Positions 23,023 through 33,981 of a stretch of DNA of 55,683 nucleotides are shown here, one piece after another; positions within the stretch are counted from its first letter, which is position 1; every line of letters begins with the position of its first letter. The stretch spans positions 1,505,246 to 1,560,928 of the forward strand of contig BFEA01000338.1 in NCBI GenBank assembly GCA_003427395.1, in the 5' to 3' direction. The notes under the pieces were generated by a model. It was not told the origin of the DNA, searched no databases, and saw nothing but the letters and a program-made list of their open reading frames with translations. The DNA comes from Chara braunii. Taxonomy: Eukaryota > Streptophyta > Charophyceae > Charales > Characeae. The position numbers were made by a program, and so were the translations under genes.

Positions 23023-24353
23023 TCAATTTGGACAAACACAGAGCTGGCTATTGACAGATATGCGAGTGGTCCTATTCACAAAGCTTACCGTGCTCAGGAG
23101 CCCTTTGAGGGAACTCGCCCTCTTGTCGCACCACTGCGGCAACGTCCACGGACGATTCGAGGTTCTGCATTTGGCCACGGCTGTGTCGCTAACCAGCTCG
23201 GTGGCAGCTGAGTCGCTTGGCAATTCGATGGTTTCATGAAGCACCATTTCCCGACCGGTGCTGAGGACAGATGCTCGATCACCCTGTTCGGCATCGCAAC
23301 GGGTGGACGGAGAATCATGATCTTTCCGCTCTGGATCCATCTTGATGCTGACGGCCACCTCACCGCCTTCCACGGAGGATTCGACGTTCTGCATCTCGGC
23401 CACGCCTGAGTCGCTAACCAGCTCGGTGGCTGCCGAGTCGTCACCCAACTGTATGGCTTCATGAAGCACCATTCCCCGAGCGGTGCTCAGGACAGACGCT
23501 CGACCACCCTGTTCTTCACCGCAACGGGTGGGCGAAGAATCACCATCTTTCCGTTGTGGATCCGTCCGGATGTCGACAGTCACCTCACCGCGTTCCACTT
23601 CGGGTTCTCCGCCTTTCTCATCGCCATGAACCCGAGCTTCCACCGCGGGTCTTCTTCGTCTTCATCGTCGCCAAGAACGGGAGCTTGCACGGACGTCCAC
23701 TGACCTCCCTTAACGACACCCTCTCGCATCGTGGCCACAGCCGAGCGACTGTGCAGAACCTCTTCGGACGTCCCGATCACCAGCGCTCGTGCATGAAGCC
23801 ACTTCATGTCTTCACGAGCCGGCCCGTGTCGAGTCTCCTTTCCCCGCTGTACAGCATGCGTTTCCCCCGGAGCTCCTGCACTCTCGCTGTCAGTGTTCAC
23901 AGACGCACCCTCTGAAGCATGACGTTCACACTTGCTACCCCCGGTCTCCAACACTTTGCGAGACTGCCAGCGTTGAGTCTCCTCTTCTCGATGTACAGCA
24001 CGCGTTCCCGGAGAGCGCTCGTCTTCCCCAGGAGTGTGACGTTCGTTCTCGCTACCATCGGTCTCCAACACTCCTGGAGCGGGCCCCTCCAGCACGTCGC
24101 GAGACCGCCAGTCTCGAGTCTCAACACATGAGAAAGGAGGCGAGCAGGGTAACCCTGTGTCCAACTGAAGATGCGGGGCCAGGACGTCACATTTTTTTGG
24201 CCCCTCGGAACTGTTGCGTGAGGAACACTTATGGCGTAGGGCGACGGCAGCAAATCCGAATGTATTCGGAGTTTGTGGCGGTCGCCCTAGCCGAGGGAAC
24301 CGGAAGTCGCACCTTCGCTCCTTTGCAATGCAGGCATCCCGCCCTCCAGGCAA
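23023..24353 (-). pseudogene. Low-complexity acidic part of the leftward gene, with a 75-residue tandem repeat
   Basis: No domain recognised. Two overlapping frames (24353-23580 and 23643-23023) carry hydrophilic, Glu/Arg-rich sequence like the linkers of very large proteins. In the second frame a unit of 75 residues (225 bp) repeats: GEVTVDIRTDP and GEVAVSIKMDP each lead to ASVLST and then AATELVSD. Because the repeat unit is a multiple of three and substitutions are moderate, this region was probably translated before decay. It links the methyltransferase-like part upstream with the Ulp1-like part downstream through at least two frame changes. Confidence 0.5.
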
Positions 24354-26330
24354 AACGAAGACGCGCCCTCTTTCAGGAGCAAGGTGTTGAGCACAGGAGA
24401 CCTCTGCTGCGCACGGCGGGATGGACTCTCCTGGGCAACGGGAAACAAACTCCTCGCAGACAAGTGCGAATCTACTCGCACTTGATCAGACGTCAGGGTG
24501 GCCTCGTCTCGCATGTCGGAATCTCGACTCCCTACACAGTGGGGGTCAGTTTCCATATACTGGGGACTCCCGGACGTTCTACGCTTTCCGCCCAACCCCT
24601 TCGCGCCCGATCCCTTCCCGCCCGACCCCTTTCGGCCCGACCCCTTTCTGTCGGACGCCTTCTCAACCGACGATGTCTCGCCCGTCCCCTTTCCGGCAAA
24701 CTGTGAGCCATCTCCTCCGCCACCTCCGCCGTCTCCTTCGTCTCTTCCACCACCCCCTCCCGGATGCTGACCAGCCGGCGGAGGTTGCGACATGCGCCAG
24801 TCAATGCCACGAGACGGTGCCGTTTCGAGTGCGTAGAAAGGCGCTCGAAACTCCAACATGTTGTTGGCGTACAACTCATGTAGCTTTTGTTCTGCATACG
24901 CATCGACGTCCTGATCGTTCCTCTCAGGGTTCATGAGACTCAAATGCTCCACCAGAGCAGTTCTTGCCTTTCTCTTAAATGCACCCGCTCCCAGTTTCTT
25001 CAGTCTACTCCACTTGCCATCGGCCTCCTTTATTGCCATGACCCATATTCCATTCCTCACAGCAGGTTGGAATATCCTCGGGTGCCAGACAACGTTGTGT
25101 CCCCAGATATCCTCCAACGTGAACCGGTGATGCTTGCCGCAGAAGTAGAGTCTGTCATTCTGCCAGGTGTCATGCTCCACAGGGAGCCTGTCACAAGGTT
25201 CGTGATCATAGTCTCTCTCTTCCTCCCCGTCATCAGACGATTGGTCGTCGACTGGTTCGCCCCGAAACACACGCTTCAAACCGGCAGGGGACGTGCTATA
25301 TCTCTGAGGGCCACCTTCCTCTTCATCACCAACCTATCCAACCACCCGAGGAAGTGGCATGGACTCAAAATCGAAGGTTTCGGAGTCGCTCAGCTCCTCC
25401 ATGTCGTCAGCGTCGAAAGGGTCCTCCTCGTCAAACTGTGACTTGTAGTTTTCGAGAGTGAGCGGTTCAGCCAGCGTGAAGTAAACATGCTCCAGTCTTC
25501 TCAGGAAGTGTGAGACAGACTCCCTGGGTGCACCGTGGTACCCATTGAGCACAGCAAACACCAGGTTTCTCCGTCGACTGTATTCCAGGTCGGTCAGACT
25601 AGGCGGTCCGGGTCCGAAAAGGAAGTCCCAAACGTCCGTCCTTTTGTTCCCCGACAATTTCCAATACATGTCACGTTTGGGATCCCAGTTTCGTTCGCCG
25701 GTGGTCTGGACAAACCCGCAAGCATTGCGAGTGTCTGCAACGAGTGCCTTCACGAACTCGTGAAGGTGATCGATCATCTTCGCCCCCTTCTCCAACGCGA
25801 CGACGTTCCGACCGGTGCGCAGGAGTTCCGACACGACAGACGCATGCGCCTTCCCAAAGAAAAAAACAGTTTGACCAGCTTTGCAAAAGTTTTCAAGTAG
25901 ACCAAGTAGATGGGACGGGTTCCGCTCCATCTCCCCATAAGCAGGTCCTTGAGAACTTGTCACGCCGCCGTCCTCCCACATGCTACGAGAGCACCTTTCC
26001 TCTTCCGCCACGTCGAAACACGCCACAACCTGTCCTGATGGGTCCGACGAACAGACAGCTTTCGAGCGACCCGCCACCGTGTGTTTGGCCGGACTTGGAC
26101 CATGAGCACGGGAAGCCTTTGTCGGGCTACTGGCCGGGTAGACTGCGAATGTGTTGTCTTTCAGCTTCTCGCCATTAAAAATCACGTACAGGCGGTCACA
26201 CTCCTCAACCAGCATATTGCCTTCCCGGACAGTGGCCTGCTTTTGTGCATTACGTACCCACTTCCCTNTCTTGACGTGATGGACGCTAAGCCTGGCCATG
26301 CCTTTCAAGAAACTGAGCTCCCAATGAGGA
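24287..26330 (-). pseudogene. Methyltransferase-like domain plus Gly-rich linker of the leftward gene
   Basis: Frame interrupted by TAG at 25334-25336 and ending at TAG 24287-24289. The part near 25.7-25.95 kb contains GPAYGEMERNPSHLLGLL, then QTVFFFGKAHASVVSELLRT and GRNVVALEKG. The order resembles N6/N4 DNA methyltransferases, where a DPPY-like box is linked to an FxGxG-like SAM site followed by GR..xAxE. The Gly pattern is incomplete, so activity is doubtful. Downstream, LRLYFC-type sequence, acidic stretches and an extended Gly/Lys/Ser tract (about 24600-24760) lead to the C-terminal part. A perfect AAGTGCGA/TCGCACTT palindrome is embedded at 24461-24484. Confidence 0.5.
24461..24484. promoter_or_regulatory. 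Perfect 24-bp palindrome, best copy of the dispersed motif
   Basis: CAAGTGCGA (24461-24469), ATCTAC, TCGCACTTG (24476-24484): nine-base perfect arms around six bases. Related sites are dispersed through the inner unit's non-coding DNA; this one lies inside coding sequence. Confidence 0.75.
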
Positions 26331-26379
26331 AAAAAATCACAAGTGCCCAGTGCGTTGGCGAAAGTGTTTGTAGAAGGCC

Positions 26380-28323
26380 TTACAATTTGCCGAAATCGTC
26401 TTCTCGCCAGTCTGTCAGGAGTGTGGGATCACACAAATCGAGGACGTACAGGTTGCACACGTAATGTCGCACAACCTCACGGATCGCAGTGACATGACTG
26501 TGAGCTTGGGAAGGCGGGAAAGCGAAAGGAATAAGGCTGGTCACCCGGTTGAGGTCGGGCCATTTGATGTGTCTCACATCCCCGCTGACCCTGATCGTGT
26601 CTCGAACTTCTTCTTCCGTTCGTCGCAAGATGGAACGGACAGACTTTTCGAAAGATTTAGGGAACCTGTCATCATCGTACAATTTCTTCGCGTTGTCGAG
26701 GAACTCCTTCTCGTGAGGACGAGTACGTTTGCAAGTGTTCACGTACTCCACCGCACCCTGGAAATGCTTTCGCATTTCGACCCACACCTGTTTCGTGAGG
26801 CCCTGCGGCCCGTACTCCTCCAAAAGCTTCCCCTCGGTCCCAAAAAAAGGGCTCCCGTGGCGCCAAACACGTTCGTCCTCCTCCGTTTCAAGGAAAAAAA
26901 TGTAGTGGAACGTACGGAGCATCACACGGTCCACTTTCCTCGTCGCGACCATGTCTTTAATTCCTGGTTTGTGCTGACGCTTCAAATGGCCGCCCGCGGA
27001 TTGCACGAACACTCCCCTTAGCGCGAGAATGTCATCAAGGATTGACAGTTTCTCGGCATCGGTTATGTCGGCGAGACACTGCCAACACAACATGTCTGGC
27101 TCCTTCACGAACACGAAAAACTTGTCGTCCGCTTGCGTTTTCTTTTTGGTCGGAGGCGGCGGGACCCGGACCAGCCACCCCATCTTCGTTTCACCAGCCG
27201 CCCCTTTCGAGCCCATTTCCGGAATTTCTTGCAGACCCGGAGATTTGTCTGGCATGTATTTGCCCAGCCTCGACAATGGCGTCTTGCCGTCGCCGCCCAG
27301 CAACTTCCCCTCCGCCCATTTCGCGTAGAATTCCATGACTTTGCGGAAAACGTCGTCACCGACCGTCACGAGCGGCATCCACTGCCTCAATGCATTGCTA
27401 ATTGCAGCGACATACTCCTTGTCGGCGAGCGACGAATCTTTTTGTGCCAACGTCCAGTGAGCTCCGTTCGGACTCTTTCCCAAAATCAGCTTTTGGAAAT
27501 CGAAGAACTTTTGTTTTTCGGCCTCCTTGCCGGAAGAGTTCCTTTGAATGGCCACCGGCTTTCCTTCATTCTCCCATGCCTCCTACATGTCCAAGAACGC
27601 GGCCTTCTGTGATCGTTGCTTAGACATCTTGTGTCTCGTGTTCTCGTTGAGACTGACCTGCCTATACCCCGCGAAATCTCGGTCGGAGAACCACACTACT
27701 CTCGCCGGCCACGAGTGCATCTTCCACAAATTGAATATTGGCTCACCCTCCAACTCCTTTACAGCAGCCACGGTGTGTTGTTCGTTAACAGGGTAATAGT
27801 AGTACTTGTCCTTGTCCTCTGGCTTGAAGACATCTTTGTGAATCCTGTCATCTTTCTCTGGCCTACGCGTCACCGGCTTGTAGATGGGTGCCAAAACCAG
27901 AGGGTTTTTCGTCCAGATCTTCCCCTTTTTCTCGCGGAATTGACTCAGCATCGTACCCTTGATATCGTCCACAGTTTCGCGACTTAGACTGCGGTGGTTG
28001 TAATATCTTTCCCAAGCCGGGATCTCGCAGACCTTCCTGGGGTCGATGAGCAGTTGGACGGGGAGCTCCTTCTCCACGATTTCACCGACATCGTTCCGCT
28101 CGTATTCGAGCCAGAACGCTGCCGCTTCGTCGTACTCCTTACCGACAGGCCCTTCGCCACCGCTCATCGCCTCAGCAGTCTTCCGCCTTCGAGTTTTCTT
28201 CTCGCCATCGCCTTCTTCAGCTGCCACTTTCTGTTTCGATTTCCCCGAAGGTTCTCTCGCGGCCGCAGCGCCTGGATCAGCCGAATCTCCTCCACCCGCG
28301 GCTTGTCCTTCGTGGATGGTCAA
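26380..28323 (-). pseudogene. ParB/Srx-like domain and large helical region of the leftward gene
   Basis: One frame with TAG at 27583-27585 and TAA at 26380-26382. The segment VQLLIDPRKVCEIPAWERYY, then SRETVDDIKGTML, then FVLAPI-like PLVLAPIYKP and YYYYPVNEQHTVAAVKEL, WPARVVWFSDRDFAGYRQVS follows the ParB N-terminal (sulfiredoxin-like) pattern, including the box before an NxQH motif where ParB has G-x-HR. A long charged helical part follows (VDRVMLRTFHYIFF, YGPQGLTKQVWVE). Near 26330 an A-run of seven bases breaks the frame: one extra base would join HWALVIFF to PHWELSFLKG, so an indel or assembly error is likely there. The start is uncertain; the region may be internal to a longer protein. 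Confidence 0.6.
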
Positions 28324-29360
28324 ACCGTCGAGCCTCCTCGCTTTCTTACTTGCCGTCCCACCCTCTTCCTTCGTCGGCCTCTTTCCGAGGCACGTTCTCC
28401 GTCGCCACCTCCATCCCCTCCCATCACCACCTCCGATTTTCCTCTCATCCTCTTCATGCGGAGGGTTCCTTCCACCACCTCCTCTCGCACCATCCTCTGT
28501 CGCTCGCTCTTCTTCTCCGAAGGAGTCTGCTCCCCGCCAGAGCTTTCGCGGACAGCGCCCATCCCTTCAGCCTAGTTCCCTCCAACATCTAGCCCCGATC
28601 TGCTTGAATCTCTTCTCGTCTCATCTCGAAGCGAATACGTGTTGGCGCCGCAGCGGACGTTGATAATTTTTGGAGTACCGACCCGTTGACTCCCTGTACC
28701 CAGAGAATGCAAGTCCGACGTGTTCCTAGGAGCATCCGGACCGGCCTGCGTGTGAACGCTGCGTCCCTTGACCCGACCCCCAGCGTCTTGAATCGGACTC
28801 CGACGCCCCACTGTCGTACCTGGAGTTTCTTGAGCCAAGCCGGACGACCCCTCACGGGGTGGCAGAAGCCAGAAAACATGCTCTGGCGGAAGAATTGGAC
28901 TTTCTCTCGGCACCATCAGCGCGAGATCGAGATATTGCTCTGGCGATGGAAGACGCTTGTTGCCGCCATCGTAAAGGCCTTTGAAGTGAGAGCACAACGG
29001 CATGTTCGAGTCGTACCCCGCGAAACTCTTGATGGTTACCACCACACCTTTAACACCTCTGATAGGCAGTCTGCACTTGTCGTACATGCCGTTAGTGTGC
29101 AGCTTGAGCAAACCTTCAGGAGTCTTCGTGCACGAGACCACGGTACCGAGAGGAACAACGTTGACCGCTCCCCCAGCATCTGTAACGCAAGTGGGTCGCA
29201 TGAAAACAGCTGGCCCAAAAAGGTCCCCCTGAACAACGAAGTCCAAAAACCATCGTGCTCCCTTTGCGTGCATATACTGAGGAGTAGATTGCTGTACAGG
29301 TCGTCCCTCCCCGGGGGCAGATGGTCCAGCGCTTGTGGATGTGTTCTTTGCGGACGCCAT
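28320..29360 (-). pseudogene. N-terminal part of the leftward gene
   Basis: Begins with ATG at 29358-29360 (MASAKNTSTSAGPSAPGEG). It has a globular-looking region (ARWFLDFVVQGDLFGPAVF, then VPLGTVVSCTKTPEGLLKLH, VVVTIKSFAGYDSNMPLC) and then a disordered stretch. TAG at 28572-28574 interrupts it, and the same frame continues to 28320 as a Lys/Arg/Glu/Gly-rich segment. Between 28320 and 28420 the coding sense moves to the next frame. I do not recognise the globular part. Composition and position make it the start of one ancestral gene of about 2,500 codons that ended in the Ulp1-like domain. Confidence 0.5.
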
Positions 29361-29639
29361 TGTATTCCCACTCGTTGACTAGCACGCCCAACCTCAGACC
29401 AACTCAGATGACTAATACGCCCAACCCCAGAGCACTACAGAAGCGAAGTGCGAACTAACTCGGACTTAACGAAATAGAGGACGAAAAGGACGTAAGAGAT
29501 GGGTGTTCGAAATGGACACGAAGTCACAGCAATCGGGTGAAGGATAGGAAAGACAGAACTTCGGAGGGAAGACGATAATTGTTCGGAAAGATTGCGATCC
29601 AACTAGATGCCCTCGAAACGAGTAAGATGTGGTTTATCG

Positions 29640-30215
29640 ACAAGTGCGAACTAACTCGCAGTTTTGTAGACAAGACAACAATGGCAACCCGTTGCACTAG
29701 GGGACAGTGCGAACTAACTCGGAATTGTGGAACTGAAGACCTGAAAGACGCACGAAACGAGTAAGATGTGGTTTATCGACAAGTGCGAATCGACAAGTGA
29801 GAACTAACTCGCAGTTCTGCTGACAGGACGACAATTGCAACCCGAAGTACAACGGGAAAGTACAAACTGACTCCGAATTGTGGAACTGAAGTCCTGGTTT
29901 ATCGACAATTGCGAAGGGTTTCGACAAGTGCGAACTAACTCGCAGTTCTGTAGACACGAAAATAATGGCAATGCGCAACACTAGGGGAAAGTACGAGCTA
30001 ACTGGGAATTGTGGAACTGAAGACCTGAAAGCCGCACGGGTTGGGTTGTCAACTCCCCAGCAGTGTTGCTCAAAAAGTGCGAACTAACTCGCATTTGTGG
30101 AAATAAAGAACTGCCTTTAATGAAATATATGTCTAACCTTGGAAAAACTGCGAATAACCTCGCAGTTGTCACTCCTCGAACACTGTACATCGCAAACTGC
30201 GAACTGACTCGCAAT
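29640..30215. repeat. Cluster of AAGTGCGA-N6-TCGCA palindromes between the divergent gene blocks (left part)
   Basis: About ten sites with the spacer ACTAAC or a variant: good copies at 29642-29660, 29926-29944, 30075-30093, 30146-30167 (AACTGCGA/TCGCAGTT, perfect 8-base arms) and 30194-30213, with degenerate ones between. Each of the first sites is followed by a partly conserved GAACTGAAG or TGTAGACA phrase, so the cluster is also a decayed tandem repeat. It lies upstream of both divergent gene blocks. Confidence 0.75.
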
Positions 30216-31435
30216 ATATCTCTCTATGCATATGTATCTATATATATATATATATATCAGGTCGGCGACCTCACAAGGGACAGGTGAGCGAAAATCGGGA
30301 ATTGATTCGGTGTTCAGTGTAGCAACTAGGTATTGATTCGGGGTTCGCCATGCGCAGCGACGACTGCAACTTGCGAAGGGGATCGAGACGCTTTACACGA
30401 ACATTATCGTGGCTATGGCGAAAGGTAATCGAGCTGCGAAACGCGGATCGGCTACGGAGGTGGAGGGTGGAGAAAAGAGATTAGAGCACGTCCACTGGCG
30501 AAACAACAAAATCGGGAATTGATTCGGGGTTCAACAGAACGCGGCTGCGGCGTTATATCCTGCAGGTACAGACAGGGCTTCTTGGAATGTGTTCGGACGT
30601 CGGACGTTCATTTTACCTTCGTCGTGCGTTGAGCGTTGAGCGAGCAACCAACCACCGAACCAGCTATGGTGGAGGGATATCGAGCTAGGAAGAGCGAAGA
30701 CCAAGGAGCGAAGAGCGAACCGAACACAATGTGGCAACTGCGGACGGAGCGAAGAGCGAAGAGTGAGCGGGCTATGGCGGAAGGTGGGGGGGGTTGAAGA
30801 CCAAATATCAGAACGCGCGCGGAAGCGACAGCGCGACTTGATCTGTGGAGCGCCAACAAAAGGGATAACTCGAGGGTTGCAACGCCTTTTATACTTTGTT
30901 GCAGCAGGCCTCGCGTCGGGATCAAGGTGGGGCCGAATCGATTCGCATATCGCACCCCTGGGCCCATAAAACGCCATCAAGGTGGGGCCAAATCGATTCC
31001 CGTATCGCACCCCTGGGCCCATAAAACGCCAGGGCCTATAAACGGTAAGGGGTACCGGAAATTGTCAGCCGTCGATCAACAATTTTCAACCGCGCAGATG
31101 AACGGAGCCACTGTTATGTCAGTGGCCCCATAATCTCCGTCTACTCCGGCGTGCAATGATGTGACAGTTCCTAAAAACAAGGGGCAGGCAATGTCATTTT
31201 CGCAGTTGTAATCGAGACCGTCGATCGACATGATCCGACGCACGAGGTCAAGCGCAAGAATCTATAAGGTGCAGCAATTCATTGTGCGCCGAGGCGGTTC
31301 GTTGCGCGTCGAGGCCAGGCGACGGTTTATTTTCCGCCGAGGCGCGGTGATTCGTTGTGCGCCGAGGTAAAAAACAACGGAAATCTATAAGTTTCGGTGT
31401 CGCTGTCATTCGGACATTTTGCAAATGTCAACGGC
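30216..31435. other. Non-coding centre, (TA)n and a 66-bp direct duplication
   Basis: Contains (TA)n at 30238-30257. AAGGTGGGGCC, an AATCGATTC core, then ATCGCACCCCTGGGCCCATAA are repeated in tandem at about 30920-30985 and 30986-31035. ATTGATTCGGnGTTC also recurs (30300, 30330, 30515). No gene is supported; the region separates divergent gene blocks and may hold their promoters. Confidence 0.5.
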
Positions 31436-32960
31436 GTTCGATATCGATGCGCTTAGCCATGCACCATCATTATCGATGCGCTTAGCTCATCGCCATCGCC
31501 AAAGCTCGCCATGCACCGTTGCCATCGATGCGCTTAGCTCATCGCCATCGCGATGCAAAGCTATATCCCCCATCGCAGCCGTCGCGCTCGCCTAACCATC
31601 GCAGCGCTGACAATCGCCATCGCTCTCATCGCAGCGTTGGCCATCGCTGCGCCATCGCAACGCTGGTACCATAGTTGCCATCGCAACGTTGGTTACATCG
31701 TTGCGCCATCTCTCAATCGATGCGCCATCGCTATCGCTGCAATCGCTATCGCTGCCTTCGCTATCGCTGTTCCATCGCTGCGCCATCGCTATTGCTGTTC
31801 CATCGCTGCGCCATCGCTCTCCACCGCTGCGCCATCGCTCTCCACNGGTGCGCCATCGCTGCGCAATCGCTATCGTTGTTCCATCGCTGCCATCGCTATC
31901 GCTATCGCTGCATTGTAACGCGTTCCATCGCCGCGCCATCGCTCTCCACCGGTGCACCATCGCTCTCCACCGCAGCACTGGCCATCGCTATCGAAGCCCA
32001 GGCCAGTGTTATCCCACCGCAGCGCTGCGCGATTTCTCTCTCCATCGCCGCACGATCTCCCTCCATCGTTGAGTGATCACTCTCCATCTCACTCCATCAC
32101 TGCAAGATCTCTCTCGACAACCGGGCAACCTCTATCCTTGCCCCAGAGGCTCTTTATTACTCGTGCGCAATCCCGCCATCGCCATTGTATTGTTGTTTCA
32201 GGTCGTCGTCGGTGCAGCCGCCCATCACTGTGGAAACGCAGGAAACAAGTGACAGGTATGCTTAACGAAGGCTTAACTCGATGGAACTGATGTTGTGCAA
32301 TAACAAATCTTGGTCATCGTTGTGTCTTCTCTCTCCATCGCTGTGGCATCGCTAACCATTGTTGCGCGTCCTCTCTCCATCTCTCTCCACCGATGCGCGA
32401 TCTCTACTTACCTTTCGCCATCTATCCCCATCGCTGCGGTATCTTTCCTAATCTATCTCCTTCGTCATCCATCTCCTTCGGTGTGTTGTCTTTCCTAATC
32501 TATCTCCTTCGTCATCTATCTCCATCGCTGCGCTATCTTTCCCAATCTATCTCCATCGTCATCTATCTGCTTCGGTGCGCCATCTTTCTCCATTGCTGTG
32601 CTATCGCTAACCATCGATGCGCCTGCTATCTCTATTGATGCGCCATGTTTCTCCATCGGTGCGCAGTCTCTCTCTCTCGCTGCGGCACACCTCCCAATCA
32701 GTTCGCGATCTCTTTCCCTTCCTGCGCCATCCACCTTCTTCCCCGAAATATCCAACGCAATTTCATTACAGTTGTCTTTAGACTAAAAGATGACCCGAAT
32801 TCAGCTGTAATGACTGGACGTTGTATTCGGGGGAAGACTGTGACTCCATCCATCTCTCTTGGTGCGTCATCTCTCTCATTTGGTGCGCCATCTCTCTCCA
32901 TGTATTTTCATCGATGCGCCGTCTGCCCATCTCTTCGCAACCTTTTTCCATCTTAAAAAA
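31436..32960. repeat. Degenerate CCATCGCTGCG minisatellite, about 1.5 kb
   Basis: Dozens of variants of CCATCGCTGCG, CATCGCTATCG and TCTCTCCATCG follow each other. Every frame stays open because the unit lacks stop codons in most phases; the resulting Arg/Ser/His/Ala-rich products are artefacts. The block lies in the middle of the inner unit. Confidence 0.9.
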
Positions 32961-33039
32961 TAGCACGCCATCTTTCCCTATTTCTCTCTTGTGACGATCT
33001 GTGGCTCGTACTACACGCAGAACAAGTCGGAAACAACTT

Positions 33040-33760
33040 GCACTTGTACCCACAGTTTCGTAATGGAAATGCTCGTTTACAAGTGCGAATTCATTCGCTC
33101 TTGAACCAACCAACCCCTTAATTTGTCACTGTTTAGTCCATAGGTCAGAATTAACTCGCACGTGTACCCCCAGTTTCGTGATGAAAATGCCCGTTTGCAA
33201 GTGCGAATTTATTCGCTCTTCAATCAACCATCCCCCTAAATTTCTTACTCTACAGTCCAAAAGTCCCTGTTTCATAGTGGAAATGTTCGTCTGCAAGTGC
33301 GAATTTATTCGCTCTTCAACCAACCTTCCCCCCAAATTTTTGACTCTTTAGTCCACAAGCCCCAGTTTCATAATGGAAATGCTCGTTTGCAAGTGCGAAT
33401 TTATTCGCTGTTCAACCATCCATCCCCCTAAATTTGTTCCTCTTTAGTCGATAATTCGCGTCTCTTCTCGGCCCAAAAGAATGAAGTCGTTTTGTATTTG
33501 CGAGTTAACTCGGCACTGAACCAACCACGAAGCCAATTTCTTATTGCACGGCGTAATCGAAATGTTCCTCTGAAGTGTGAATTTTTTGGCACTTGAAATT
33601 TCTTGTTGTTTAGTGGATACTACCGAATCGACTCGCACTTGTGTTTGGTCTTGTTCCGACCCTGAACTTAATTTCTTACTGTACGTTGAATAAGTCCGAA
33701 TCAGCTCGCATTTGTACTCTCGCCTGAAAAAGTGCGAGTTTACTCGGACATATCCAAACC
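33040..33760. repeat. Palindrome cluster in ~100-bp tandem units (right part of centre)
   Basis: Units contain AAGTGCGAATTTATTCGCTC, at 33081, 33199, 33295 and 33391, each followed by CAACCAnCC, TTTnTnACTnTnnAGTCC and a CCCAGTTTC-TAATGGAAATG phrase. Further degenerate sites lie near 33495, 33620, 33695 and 33730. The motif matches the left-hand cluster, so the two flank the minisatellite. Confidence 0.8.
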
Positions 33761-33981
33761 ACTTGCGCACTGAACGAGTGGGTGAGGAGTCGGACTTGAG
33801 ATAGCACTTGAGCCTCACATCAGGGTCCGACAAAACGATATGGATTCAAATGTTGTTGTTCCACTCTTTTGTGATAAATATTGAAAATGTGAGTTTGCTC
33901 CCTCTTGTTTATTTCCCTGACCTCGTCATACGTTGACGTGATTTTCATGTTGTACATTTTCCGTGTGAATCGTCTCTTCAA

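Noticed and set aside
23789-24706. 305-codon plus-strand frame
   Set aside because: Antisense shadow of the leftward gene; rich in Arg, Pro and Ser with no domain.
31553-32956. Several Arg/Ser/His/Ala-rich open frames
   Set aside because: They are read-through of the CCATCGCTGCG minisatellite, with the same unit in all phases.
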